From Rhizobiaceae bacterium (GTDB lineage: Bacteria; Pseudomonadota; Alphaproteobacteria; Rhizobiales; Rhizobiaceae), in NCBI GenBank assembly GCA_028865845.1, contig JAGWJK010000184.1, forward strand, positions 1-7,514: DNA of 7,514 nt, in the 5' to 3' direction. Under the pieces are notes generated by a model that saw only the letters and a list, made by a program, of their open reading frames with translations, had not been told where the DNA came from and did not search any database. The translations under genes and the position numbers were made by a program. Shown piece after piece: positions 1 to 6,151 of this stretch (position 1 is its first letter; each line of letters begins with the position of its first letter).

Positions 1-136
1 GAGAAACTGCGAGCGCGCAGATTTAGCAGGGTCTCGCATGGGGGCAAGACGCGGCGTGCCGGAACCTTCGCTTACCCGGCTCGTTTTCCGCTCGCCGCGA
101 TACCACCCGTCCCACCCTACGATCGAGAAAGCGAGC

Positions 137-1387
137 ATGTCTACGCCGACGTCCAATCCTTACAGCCGCTCGCTGATCGCGCTCGCCGTGCTCAACTTCT
201 TCCTTGCCGATGCGCGCGACGGGCTCGGGCCTTTTCTCGATGGCTTCCTGGCGACGCATGGCTGGTCGCCGATGACGCTCGGCGTGGTCGCCACGCTCGG
301 CGGCATATTGGGCATGATCGCCACCCCCTTGTTCGGCGCGTGGGTCGATGCTTCGCACCGCAAGCGGCTGCTGATCATTCTTCCGGTGATATTCGTGACG
401 ACGGCAGCTCTCTGGACGCTCGCGAGCCCCGGTGATGCCTCGGTGTTCGGCGGTCAATCCGCTACCGCCGTCGTCGGGGCGATCATCGGCCCCGCGCTCA
501 TGGGGCTGACGCTTGGCCTTGTCGGCGAGAAGCAATTCTCCTTGCAGGTGTCGAAGAATGAATTCTGGAATCATGCCGGAAACGTGATCTCGCTGGCGGG
601 GACGTTCGCCGCGACGGTGTTCTTCGGTCAGAACGGCGTCGTCGGCCTGATGATCTTCACGGCGCTTGCGACGATCGTGGCGGTGTTGTTCATCGATCCG
701 CGCAGGATCAACCATGATGTCGCCCGCGGCCTTGCCCACGACGACGGCGCGCCCGGCCCCTCCGGCTATTCGGTGTTGGTAAGCAGCAGGGGTCTTGTGC
801 TGCTCGCGCTCACGTTGATGATCTTTCATTTCGGAAACGCGCCGATCAGCCGTCTGATCGCGCAGGATTTTTCGATCCAGCTCGGCACGCCATTCCGGAC
901 AACGGCGATCACGACCGGCGTCTCGCAGCTGTCGATGATCGTCATGGCCCTGGCCGCGCCCTGGCTCATCCGGCGTTTCGGGCTGGCATCGGTCTTCATC
1001 ATGGCGCTTTGCGCTCTGCCCATCCGCGGCGCGATCGCGGGAAGCTTTGCCGGATTCTCGTCGATATTTCCCGTGCAGATTCTCGATGGCGTCGGCGCCG
1101 GCCTCATCGGTATCGCGACGCCGATCGCAGCCGAGCGGATATTGTCCGGCACCGGGCGTTTCAATGTCGGGCTCGCCGCTGTGATGACGGTTCAGGGGAT
1201 CGGCGCGTCGCTGAGCAATGTCGTCGCCGGCTGGTTGACGAACCTCGGCGGCTATGGCCTTGCCTATTGGGTCCATGGTTGCGTCGCCGCACTGGCGCTG
1301 GCGGTCTTCCTTTTCGGGCGTTCGAGCATCGCGCCGCATCGTGAACGCGATGCCGAAGCCGGACCAAGGGCGGCCGCGACTGTATAG
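137..1387 (+). CDS. Major facilitator superfamily (MFS) transporter, substrate unknown
   Basis: Predicted inner-membrane secondary transporter of 416 residues, the usual size for a 12-helix MFS protein. Hydrophobic segments alternate with short charged loops throughout. After the second helix there is a loop GAWVDASHRKR (about residues 74-84) that fits the MFS motif A pattern G-x-x-x-D-x-x-x-R-K/R. A longer polar stretch (about residues 196-212, DPRRINHDVARGLAHDDG) fits the central cytoplasmic loop between the two six-helix halves. The start at 137 (MSTPTSNPYSR) was chosen because helix 1 follows about 10 residues later; the frame is open back to an ATG at 38, but that extension is Arg/Pro-rich and unlike an MFS N-terminus. 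The Shine-Dalgarno is weak (GAGAAAG at 124-130). The gene converges on the tautomerase gene with only 22 bp between stops. No neighbour points to a substrate. Confidence 0.88.
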   Translation: MSTPTSNPYSRSLIALAVLNFFLADARDGLGPFLDGFLATHGWSPMTLGVVATLGGILGMIATPLFGAWVDASHRKRLLIILPVIFVTTAALWTLASPGDASVFGGQSATAVVGAIIGPALMGLTLGLVGEKQFSLQVSKNEFWNHAGNVISLAGTFAATVFFGQNGVVGLMIFTALATIVAVLFIDPRRINHDVARGLAHDDGAPGPSGYSVLVSSRGLVLLALTLMIFHFGNAPISRLIAQDFSIQLGTPFRTTAITTGVSQLSMIVMALAAPWLIRRFGLASVFIMALCALPIRGAIAGSFAGFSSIFPVQILDGVGAGLIGIATPIAAERILSGTGRFNVGLAAVMTVQGIGASLSNVVAGWLTNLGGYGLAYWVHGCVAALALAVFLFGRSSIAPHRERDAEAGPRAAATV

Positions 1388-1396
1388 GACAAGCCG

Positions 1397-1431
1397 AGGC
1401 CGCAATTTCTTACCGTGCTAAGGCGGCCTTT
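1397..1431. terminator. Possible hairpin terminator between convergent genes
   Basis: A perfect 7-bp inverted repeat, AGGCCGC (1397-1403) and GCGGCCT (1423-1429), has a 19-nt loop and is followed by TTT (1429-1431) on the plus strand. It sits just after the transporter stop and overlaps the last codons of the tautomerase gene on the other strand. The long loop and short T run make it a weak candidate. It is listed because it is the only structure available to end the transporter transcript. Confidence 0.3.
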
Positions 1432-1625
1432 GGCGCCGTGTCTTTGTCCGACACCAGTTGGCCGCCCTTCGCCCAATGTTCGCGCGGGATTTCGGTGATC
1501 AGCACATCGACGCTTTCGGGCGGGCAGGCCAGTGTCTTGGCGGTCACTTCGGTCACCTGGCGAGCGAAATCGCGCTTCTGCTCGATGGTGCGGCCAGGGT
1601 GCATTTCAAGATGAATCGTCGGCAT
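1410..1625 (-). CDS. 4-oxalocrotonate tautomerase family enzyme (small, Pro1-type)
   Basis: A 71-residue protein of the 4-OT/tautomerase superfamily, whose members use the N-terminal proline, exposed by Met removal, as a general base in keto-enol tautomerisation. The start at 1625 gives MPTIHLEMHPGR and is preceded by a strong AAAGGAG with good spacing, so the longer upstream reading (to 1721) is rejected. Numbered from Pro1 and set beside the Pseudomonas putida 4-OT sequence as I recall it, Pro1 and Arg11 are kept, but the position of catalytic Arg39 is Asp (in ESVDVLITE) and Phe50 is Trp (in REHWAKGG). True 4-oxalocrotonate activity is therefore doubtful and the substrate is unknown. Small 4-OT proteins usually form hexamers. 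The gene is divergent from a LysR gene, a common arrangement for a regulator and its target. Confidence 0.87.
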   Translation of the reverse strand: MPTIHLEMHPGRTIEQKRDFARQVTEVTAKTLACPPESVDVLITEIPREHWAKGGQLVSDKDTAPKAALAR

Positions 1626-1689
1626 TGGAAGCTCCTTTGATCGGCCCCTCGGATCGAGACGGCCTGGACAAGGACGACTATGGCTGCTG

Positions 1690-1740
1690 GCCTGTGGTTG
1701 ATAAACGTGCATTATGTTCATCCATTTAGAACCATTGGGT
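1690..1740. promoter_or_regulatory. Divergent promoter/operator region between tautomerase and LysR genes
   Basis: The 122-bp spacer 1626-1747 separates two divergent starts. Its LysR-proximal part (about 1690-1740) is clearly more AT-rich than the flanks. On the minus strand it holds CATAAT (1712-1717 read in reverse), a 5/6 match to a -10 box, but no good -35 at the right distance. I see no clean T-N11-A palindrome. The assignment rests mainly on position and base composition. Confidence 0.35.
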
Positions 1741-1747
1741 TGGGAAT

Positions 1748-2641
1748 ATGGATAAATTGTCGGGAATGACGATGTTCGTGCGGGTGGTCGAGCACGGCGG
1801 GTTCAGTGCCGCCGCCGAGGTTTCCGGCGTCTCGGCGACGATGGCGGGCAAGCAGGTGCGTGCGATTGAACAACGGCTCGGGGCGCGGCTGCTGCACCGG
1901 ACCACGCGACGCCAGCAACTGACGGAGATCGGCCGCCTCTATTACGAGCGTTGTAAGCAGGTGCTGGCGGATGTTCAGCTTGCCGACGAAAGCGCCAGTG
2001 AGCTGCAGGCCGATCCGCGCGGTCTCATCCGCATCATCTCCCCGGTCACCTTCGGCAGTCACCGGCTGATGCCCGCGCTTGCCGAGTATCTTGCCGCCTA
2101 TCCTGCGGTGAAAGTGGACGTGGTTCTCGACAATGGTACGCCCGATCTCGGCGAGCAGGGATGCGAGCTTGCGATCCGCATCGGCTCGGTGACCGAGGGC
2201 GATCTCGTGGCACGTCCGCTGCAGCCCTATCGCCGGATCATGGCGGCGTCGCCCGCTTATCTGCTGCGGCAGGGCACGCCGACGCATCCGACCGATCTCT
2301 CTACGCACGAATGCCTCGGCCTGTCTTACTGGCGCCACCACGACCAGTGGCATCTCTTCGGTCCGGATGGGGAATGGCGGCTGGATGTCAGCGGACGATT
2401 GTCGGCCGACAACGGCGACGCGTTGCGCATCGCCGCCCTGAACGGAGCCGGCATCGTCTTGCAGCCGGAAGTCATGCTCGCCGAGGACATCGCCAGGGGC
2501 CGCCTCGTCCAGGTTCTCTCGCCATGGACGCCGGTTTCCTCGCCGATGTATCTGCTCTACGCCCCGGATCGACGGCCGACCGCCAAGCTGCGCAGCATGA
2601 TCGACTTCTTGCTGAAGCGCTTTGGGCCTTCTGCCGAATAG
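1748..2641 (+). CDS. LysR family transcriptional regulator (CrgA-like type)
   Basis: A 297-residue LysR-type regulator of normal length. The N-terminal winged helix-turn-helix covers about residues 4-62 (FVRVVEHGGFSAAAEVSGVS, then AIEQRLGARLLHRTTRR and LTEIGRLYYERC). The effector-binding domain follows from about residue 90 to 290 (GLIRIISPVTFG onward). The wording of the HTH and of ELAIRIG-VTEGDLVARPL places it in the large CrgA/DhcR-like subgroup. The start ATG at 1748 begins directly with the HTH helix (MDKLSGMTMF); GGGAA just upstream is a modest ribosome site. The divergent partner is the small tautomerase gene, its most likely target by the usual LysR arrangement. The ligand cannot be inferred. 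The gene converges on the MarR gene with 114 bp between, in which I see no convincing terminator. Confidence 0.93.
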   Translation: MDKLSGMTMFVRVVEHGGFSAAAEVSGVSATMAGKQVRAIEQRLGARLLHRTTRRQQLTEIGRLYYERCKQVLADVQLADESASELQADPRGLIRIISPVTFGSHRLMPALAEYLAAYPAVKVDVVLDNGTPDLGEQGCELAIRIGSVTEGDLVARPLQPYRRIMAASPAYLLRQGTPTHPTDLSTHECLGLSYWRHHDQWHLFGPDGEWRLDVSGRLSADNGDALRIAALNGAGIVLQPEVMLAEDIARGRLVQVLSPWTPVSSPMYLLYAPDRRPTAKLRSMIDFLLKRFGPSAE

Positions 2642-2755
2642 AGGTACCCGACAGATTCGAGCGGGCAAGGAGCATCGCTCGCCGTGTCTAAAAGATCGCC
2701 TTCGCAAAGCGCCTGATGGTTGGCGGCCGTCATGACGATTTAACTTGCCCTGATT

Positions 2756-3220
2756 TCAGTCGCCTTTCCCCGACGGCGGCTCTGCGCTCGCGATCCGATC
2801 CAGATTTGCGATCACGCGGGTCAACAGCGTGACAAACTGCGCCACTTCTTCTTCGGTAAAACCTTCCGTGGCCTCGCGATTTCCCTCGAACAGGGTTTTG
2901 ATCGCCTGGGGCATGCGCGCCTGGGCGTCCTCGGTCAGTACGATGCGGCTGCTTCGGCCGTCGGCGGGGTCGGGCGTCCGCTCGATCAGGCCATCCCGCT
3001 CCATGCGCGCGAGCATCTGTGCCATCGGCGGCTGCTCCACCTTGGCGAAGCGGGCGAGATCGCGTTGCGTGCTTGCCTTGCCGTCTTTCAGCGCCACCAG
3101 AACCGGCAGATGCCCGACACCGAAACCCAGCGGCTTGAGGTGTGCCTCGCTGAGACGCGTAAAGCCGCGGGCCGCGAGGCTGATAAGGTGGCCCGGCGTG
3201 GAAAGCACATCTTCGTCCAT
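2756..3220 (-). CDS. MarR family transcriptional regulator
   Basis: A 154-residue MarR-type winged-helix protein that probably acts as a dimeric repressor. The DNA-binding core covers about residues 35-98: the helix-turn-helix TQRDLARFAKVEQPPMAQML (51-70), then the wing, where DPADGRSSRIVLT (84-96) matches the family D-x-R-x(n)-L-T signature. N- and C-terminal helices would form the dimer interface. There is no cysteine, so it is not an OhrR-type redox sensor. The start at 3220 (MDEDVLSTPG) was chosen because AAGGAA lies just upstream; the frame continues to 3265, but those codons run into the palindromic operator. It is divergent from the SnoaL-like gene with 127 bp between, and probably controls itself and that gene. 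The ligand is unknown. Confidence 0.92.
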   Translation of the reverse strand: MDEDVLSTPGHLISLAARGFTRLSEAHLKPLGFGVGHLPVLVALKDGKASTQRDLARFAKVEQPPMAQMLARMERDGLIERTPDPADGRSSRIVLTEDAQARMPQAIKTLFEGNREATEGFTEEEVAQFVTLLTRVIANLDRIASAEPPSGKGD

Positions 3221-3242
3221 TCTATTTGTTCCTTGCTCGCCA

Positions 3243-3296
3243 TTGACTGCAAAATGCATATGCACATATGTATATCGTCAACGGCGCCAGTCAATG
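3243..3296. promoter_or_regulatory. Putative MarR operator and overlapping divergent promoters
   Basis: A 20-bp imperfect palindrome (3254-3273; left half ATGCATATGC, right half ACATATGTAT, 8 of 10 positions complementary) lies between the divergent MarR and SnoaL-like genes. It is flanked by TTGACT (3243-3248, plus strand) and CGTCAA (3276-3281, which is TTGACG on the minus strand). These are good -35 boxes for rightward and leftward transcription. The palindrome would then sit between -35 and -10 of both promoters; matching -10 boxes are poor (TATGTA at 3267-3272 for the plus strand). A separate perfect 9-bp inverted repeat, CATTGACTG (3241-3249) with CAGTCAATG (3288-3296), surrounds the whole element. 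Confidence 0.6.
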
Positions 3297-3347
3297 CTCG
3301 CGTGACGCCGGTCGATTGTCTTTGCGAACCAGATAGAGGAAACGACG

Positions 3348-3725
3348 ATGTCCGAACAAGATACCCAGCTTATCAAGCTCATCTACGACCGCTTCAATGC
3401 GCGAGATATCGATGGGGTTCTCGCTACCTTGACCGACGATGTTGCCTGGGCCAATGGCATGGAAGGCGGCCATGTGCATGGGCATGAGGCAGTTCGCGAC
3501 TACTGGACGCGCCAATGGGCTGTTATCAGTCCGCATGTCGAGCCGGTCGCAGTTCGGCGCGAAAAAGACGACGCCCTGATCGTCGAGGTGATCCAGAAGA
3601 TATACGACCTGAACGGACGGCCGCTGGAAGACCAAAGCCAGGGCCTTAAGGATAAGACGGTGTTTCACATCTTTCAGACGAAGGATGGCAAGATCGCACG
3701 CTTCGATATCAGCGACGTCGGCTAG
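3348..3725 (+). CDS. SnoaL-like / NTF2-fold small protein
   Basis: A 125-residue protein with the layout of the NTF2-like superfamily (SnoaL-like branch). An N-terminal helix (LIKLIYDRFNARDIDGVLATL, about residues 8-28) leads into DDVAWAN (30-36). Next comes the family-typical HGHEAVRDYWTRQW (44-57), followed by beta strands ending in DKTVFHIFQTKDGKIARFDIS. Members of this fold include polyketide cyclases, isomerases and many proteins of unknown role that bind small hydrophobic molecules. No catalytic set can be assigned. No signal peptide is seen, so it is expected in the cytoplasm. The start at 3348 follows GAGGAAA (3335-3341). Its place opposite a MarR gene suggests induction by the MarR ligand; binding or conversion of that ligand is only an inference. 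Confidence 0.85.
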   Translation: MSEQDTQLIKLIYDRFNARDIDGVLATLTDDVAWANGMEGGHVHGHEAVRDYWTRQWAVISPHVEPVAVRREKDDALIVEVIQKIYDLNGRPLEDQSQGLKDKTVFHIFQTKDGKIARFDISDVG

Positions 3726-3768
3726 CCGAGTTGCAACGTCGATTCGGTGCCGGCGTTCCGACGAAACG

Positions 3769-3801
3769 AAAATGCCCCCGACAGAATGATCGGGGGCAAA
3801 A
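3769..3801 (-). terminator. Rho-independent terminator for ampC
   Basis: A perfect 9-bp inverted repeat, TGCCCCCGA (3773-3781) and TCGGGGGCA (3790-3798), encloses an 8-nt loop. Read on the minus strand the stem is followed by TTTT (3772-3769), and it lies about 44 bp past the ampC stop, so it is a good intrinsic terminator for ampC. On the plus strand the stem is followed by AAAA and lacks a T tract, though the stem could still hinder read-through from the SnoaL-like gene, which ends 47 bp before it. Confidence 0.85.
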
Positions 3802-3841
3802 TGGCGTCGGCGACCGAGGCTGAAGACCTATCGCGCCGCCA

Positions 3842-4999
3842 TCAGTTGGCTGTCTTCAGCGCGGTCAGAATTTGATAGGCCGCGGCAACACGATCCTCGT
3901 TGGGATAGTTTTTGTTGGCCAAGATGACGATACCCAGCTTTTCCTTCGGGATGAAGGCGACATAGGCGCCGAAGCCGTTCGTGGAGCCTGTCTTGTTGAT
4001 CCAGACGTCGTCACGGGGCTTCATGGGCGGCGCAATTTCAGAAACCGGCAGGGTCTTGAGCATCGCATTGGAGTTGTTGTCCATCAATTCCTGCTGTGTG
4101 GCCGGATAGGGATATTGCTCCCAGATGAGGTCCTGGATCATGGGATTTACATTGAAGTATCCCGTATGGGTGTTCGTGATCGCCTGCTGCAGCTTTCCGT
4201 TCAGTTTCACCAGCCCCATGTTCGCATCAAGGAAGCGGATCATGTCAGATGCCGTCGATTTGATGCCGTAGGCTTCGGACGAAAGAACCGCCGGTGTCAT
4301 GCGGGCGGGCACATCGGCTCTGGTATAGCCCTGCGCATAGTCGGCAAGCTTCGACTTGGGGATGTCGATGAAGGTGCTTTTCAGCCCGAGCGACGGAAAC
4401 AGCTCGTCCTGCATCGCGGCCTCGAAACGCCGGTGCATGGCCTTGGCGGTGATATAGCCAAGCATTCCAATGCTCGGGTTGGCGTATGTCCTGTGGGTGC
4501 CGGCATCGTAAGAGGGTTTCCAGCCCTGAAGATACGCCATCAGCTGCTTGTCTGTCTTCACGTCATCCGGCACCTGAAGCGGGAAACCGCCGGCCGTGTG
4601 CGTGCCCAGATTCAAGAGCTTGATATCGCCGAAGGGCTTTCCCTTCATGGCTGGAAGATATTTGCTCGCCGTGTCGGACAGCGAGAGCTGCCCGAGCACT
4701 TCAGCGTGGGAGGCGAGCGTTACGGTAAACGTCTTGCTGATCGAGCCCAGCTCGAAAAGCGTGGTCGGAACGACGGGCTTGCCCGTATCCTTCGAAACGA
4801 CCCCGTAATTGTAAACATGATCCTGCCCATCGACGCTGACGGCGACGGCAATGCCGGGGATCGCGTTCTTCTCCATCAGCGGCTTGATGGCCGCATCCAT
4901 GATGGTCTTCACCTTGGCATCGTCGGCTGCAGATGCGCTGGTGCAGGCGCTCGCCGAGACCAGCAGGGCGAGTAAAATCTTTAAGTGATGGCGCTTCAT
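3842..4999 (-). CDS. ampC: Class C (AmpC-type) serine beta-lactamase
   Basis: A periplasmic enzyme that opens the beta-lactam ring of penicillins and cephalosporins; 385 residues, the AmpC size. Residues 1-24 form a signal peptide with likely cleavage at ASA|ADD. All class C motifs are present: nucleophile motif S86-I-S-K89, Gln in GFPLQVPDD, Y172-A-N174, the EAYGIKST segment, K336-T-G338, and LANKNYP near the end. The spacing from Ser to Tyr (86) and Ser to Lys (250) equals that of Ser64, Tyr150 and Lys315 in reference AmpC. KTG is followed by STNG rather than the enterobacterial ATGG, as I recall for OCH-type enzymes. The start at 4999 was chosen over the TTG at 5005 because GGAGAG (5008-5013) is then 8 nt away. 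It is divergent from ampR, which predicts induction by beta-lactams. The spectrum cannot be told from sequence. Confidence 0.96.
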   Translation of the reverse strand: MKRHHLKILLALLVSASACTSASAADDAKVKTIMDAAIKPLMEKNAIPGIAVAVSVDGQDHVYNYGVVSKDTGKPVVPTTLFELGSISKTFTVTLASHAEVLGQLSLSDTASKYLPAMKGKPFGDIKLLNLGTHTAGGFPLQVPDDVKTDKQLMAYLQGWKPSYDAGTHRTYANPSIGMLGYITAKAMHRRFEAAMQDELFPSLGLKSTFIDIPKSKLADYAQGYTRADVPARMTPAVLSSEAYGIKSTASDMIRFLDANMGLVKLNGKLQQAITNTHTGYFNVNPMIQDLIWEQYPYPATQQELMDNNSNAMLKTLPVSEIAPPMKPRDDVWINKTGSTNGFGAYVAFIPKEKLGIVILANKNYPNEDRVAAAYQILTALKTAN

Positions 5000-5061
5000 A
5001 TACAAATCTCTCCAACATTACGCGGCCAGCCAGAGGGGAGCGAACCGTCGTTGGCCGAGGT

Positions 5062-5089
5062 AGTTAAAGGCGCTGTTGCCCCCTGACAA
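5062..5089 (-). promoter_or_regulatory. Candidate ampC promoter
   Basis: On the minus strand TTGTCA (5089-5084, 5 of 6 matches to the -35 consensus) is followed after 16 bp by TTAACT (5067-5062, 3 of 6 to the -10 consensus). This gives an expected transcript start near 5055 and a leader of about 55 nt. The weak -10 fits a promoter that needs an activator. Confidence 0.4.
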
Positions 5090-5096
5090 ACGATGA

Positions 5097-5125
5097 TATC
5101 TCGGAGGAGATACTAGAAAATCTAG
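5097..5125. promoter_or_regulatory. Two adjacent inverted repeats, candidate AmpR binding site
   Basis: In the 133-bp ampC/ampR spacer two dyads touch each other: TATCTC-GGAG-GAGATA (5097-5112) and CTAGA-AAA-TCTAG (5113-5125). Relative to the proposed ampC start near 5055 they cover roughly -42 to -70, where a LysR-type activator usually binds. The second dyad also ends 7 bp before the ampR start codon, so bound AmpR could block its own expression. Neither dyad is an exact T-N11-A box, and identity as the AmpR site is inferred from position. Confidence 0.5.
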
Positions 5126-5132
5126 GGCTAAG

Positions 5133-6023
5133 ATGGTTCGGCAATTCCTCCCCCTCAACGGCTTGAGAGCATTCGAGGCTTCGGCACGACATTTGAGTTT
5201 CACCCGCGCGGCGATCGAGCTTTGCGTCACGCAGGCCGCGGTCAGCCAGCAGGTGAAGAGCCTGGAGAAGAGGCTTGGAGTCTCGCTTTTCCAGCGGCTG
5301 CCGAGGGGGCTGAAGATCACGGCGGAAGGGGAGGCCCTGCTGCCGACCGTCACGAACTCCTTCGATCAGATGGCGATTTCGCTCGACAGGATCGAAGCGG
5401 GCCAGATGCGGGAGCTGCTGTTCGTGGGCGTGGTTGGGACGTTTGCGGTTGGCTGGCTGCTGCCGAGATTGGCTGAGTTTCAGCAGTTGCATCCCTTCAT
5501 CGACGTGCGCGTATCGACCAACAACAATCGCGTCGACATGGCCGCCGAAGGGTTGGATTTTGCCATTCGCTTCGGTCAGGGTTCCTGGCACGGAACCGAC
5601 GCCATCCGTCTTTTCGATGCGCCGCTGTCGCCGCTTTGCACCCCCAAGCTGGCAGCGAAAATAACATCGCCGAACGATCTTCTCGAGGCGACGCTGTTGC
5701 GGAGCTACCGGGCTGACGAATGGACCACCTGGTTCCGGGCCGCAGGCGTCGCACCGGCAGCACAGGTCAACGCCGGCATCGTCTTCGATACATCCCTCGG
5801 CATGATCGAGGCTGCCCTGCAGGGACTGGGCGTCGCCCTTGTCCCGCCATCGATGTTTTCGCGGCAGCTGTCGTCGGGAGCGCTGACGCAGCCATTTCCG
5901 ACATCCATCTCATTGGGCAGCTACTGGCTGACCAGGCTTCAGTCCCGATCGCCGACCTCAGCCATGCAGGCCTTTTCCGACTGGATCACATCGAAAATAC
6001 CGCCGCCGACGTCGTCACGCTGA
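5133..6023 (+). CDS. ampR: AmpR, LysR-type regulator of ampC
   Basis: A 296-residue LysR-type regulator. The N-terminus (PLNGLRAFEASARHLSFTRAA, then ELCVTQAAVSQQVKSLEKRLG) is near-identical in wording to AmpR of enterobacteria and Pseudomonas. In that system AmpR bound to UDP-MurNAc-pentapeptide keeps ampC low; anhydro-muropeptides, which accumulate during beta-lactam exposure, switch it to an activator. Gly102, Thr103 and Asp135 fall at exactly the same numbers here (VGTFAVGWLLPRL and NNRVDMAAEG). Positions 102 and 135 are known sites of mutations to constitutive ampC expression, so this copy looks wild type and inducible. The DNA-binding domain is about residues 5-64 and the effector domain about 93-290. 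The start at 5133 is fixed by homology; its ribosome site is weak (AGGG within 5120-5130). It is divergent from ampC. Confidence 0.95.
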   Translation: MVRQFLPLNGLRAFEASARHLSFTRAAIELCVTQAAVSQQVKSLEKRLGVSLFQRLPRGLKITAEGEALLPTVTNSFDQMAISLDRIEAGQMRELLFVGVVGTFAVGWLLPRLAEFQQLHPFIDVRVSTNNNRVDMAAEGLDFAIRFGQGSWHGTDAIRLFDAPLSPLCTPKLAAKITSPNDLLEATLLRSYRADEWTTWFRAAGVAPAAQVNAGIVFDTSLGMIEAALQGLGVALVPPSMFSRQLSSGALTQPFPTSISLGSYWLTRLQSRSPTSAMQAFSDWITSKIPPPTSSR

Positions 6024-6151
6024 AGTGAGCGCCGAATCAGTATTTGCAACTGGTTTCGTTCGATCGGAATAGAGATTCAGCCCATTTTCGACAGCCGTGG
6101 CAGTCGCCGGAAATCCGGGCCGAGAGGGCATAGGCGTTAAAATCGGTGTAT
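6024..6151. other. Non-coding spacer between ampR and the DUF6428-type gene
   Basis: The convergent spacer holds no recognisable gene. A small dyad (GGTG-TATT-CACC, 6145-6156) is followed on the minus strand by GATTTT and could be a feeble terminator for the leftward ars gene, but its stem is only 4 bp. CCGG-AAAT-CCGG (6107-6118) has no T run. No clear terminator for ampR is visible. Confidence 0.4.

Noticed and set aside
38..136. Earlier in-frame start for the transporter at 38
   Set aside because: The 33 extra residues are Arg/Pro-rich and not typical of an MFS N-terminus; the ATG at 137 puts helix 1 at the usual distance.
23..1405. Long minus-strand reading frame (460 codons) opposite the transporter
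   Set aside because: Its product is a continuous Arg/Asp/His/Gln-rich chain with no domain, which is what the reverse strand of a GC-rich membrane protein gene gives. The plus strand has a clear MFS protein.
1626..1721. Longer tautomerase start at 1721
   Set aside because: The family needs Pro directly after the initiator Met, which only the start at 1625 provides, and a strong ribosome site precedes it.
2658..2681. Hairpin CGAGCG/CGCTCG after the LysR gene as a terminator
   Set aside because: The stem is only 6 bp with a 12-nt loop and no T run follows on either strand.
4927..4945. Lipobox-like SASAC in the AmpC signal peptide, which would make it a lipoprotein
   Set aside because: Ala rather than Leu stands at -3 before the Cys, and a normal signal peptidase I site (ASA before ADD) lies five residues further on, so a soluble periplasmic enzyme is more likely.
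3872..4975. Long plus-strand reading frame (367 codons) opposite ampC
   Set aside because: It is the mirror of the AmpC codons and has no recognisable motif; ampC has every catalytic motif, a signal peptide, a ribosome site and a terminator.
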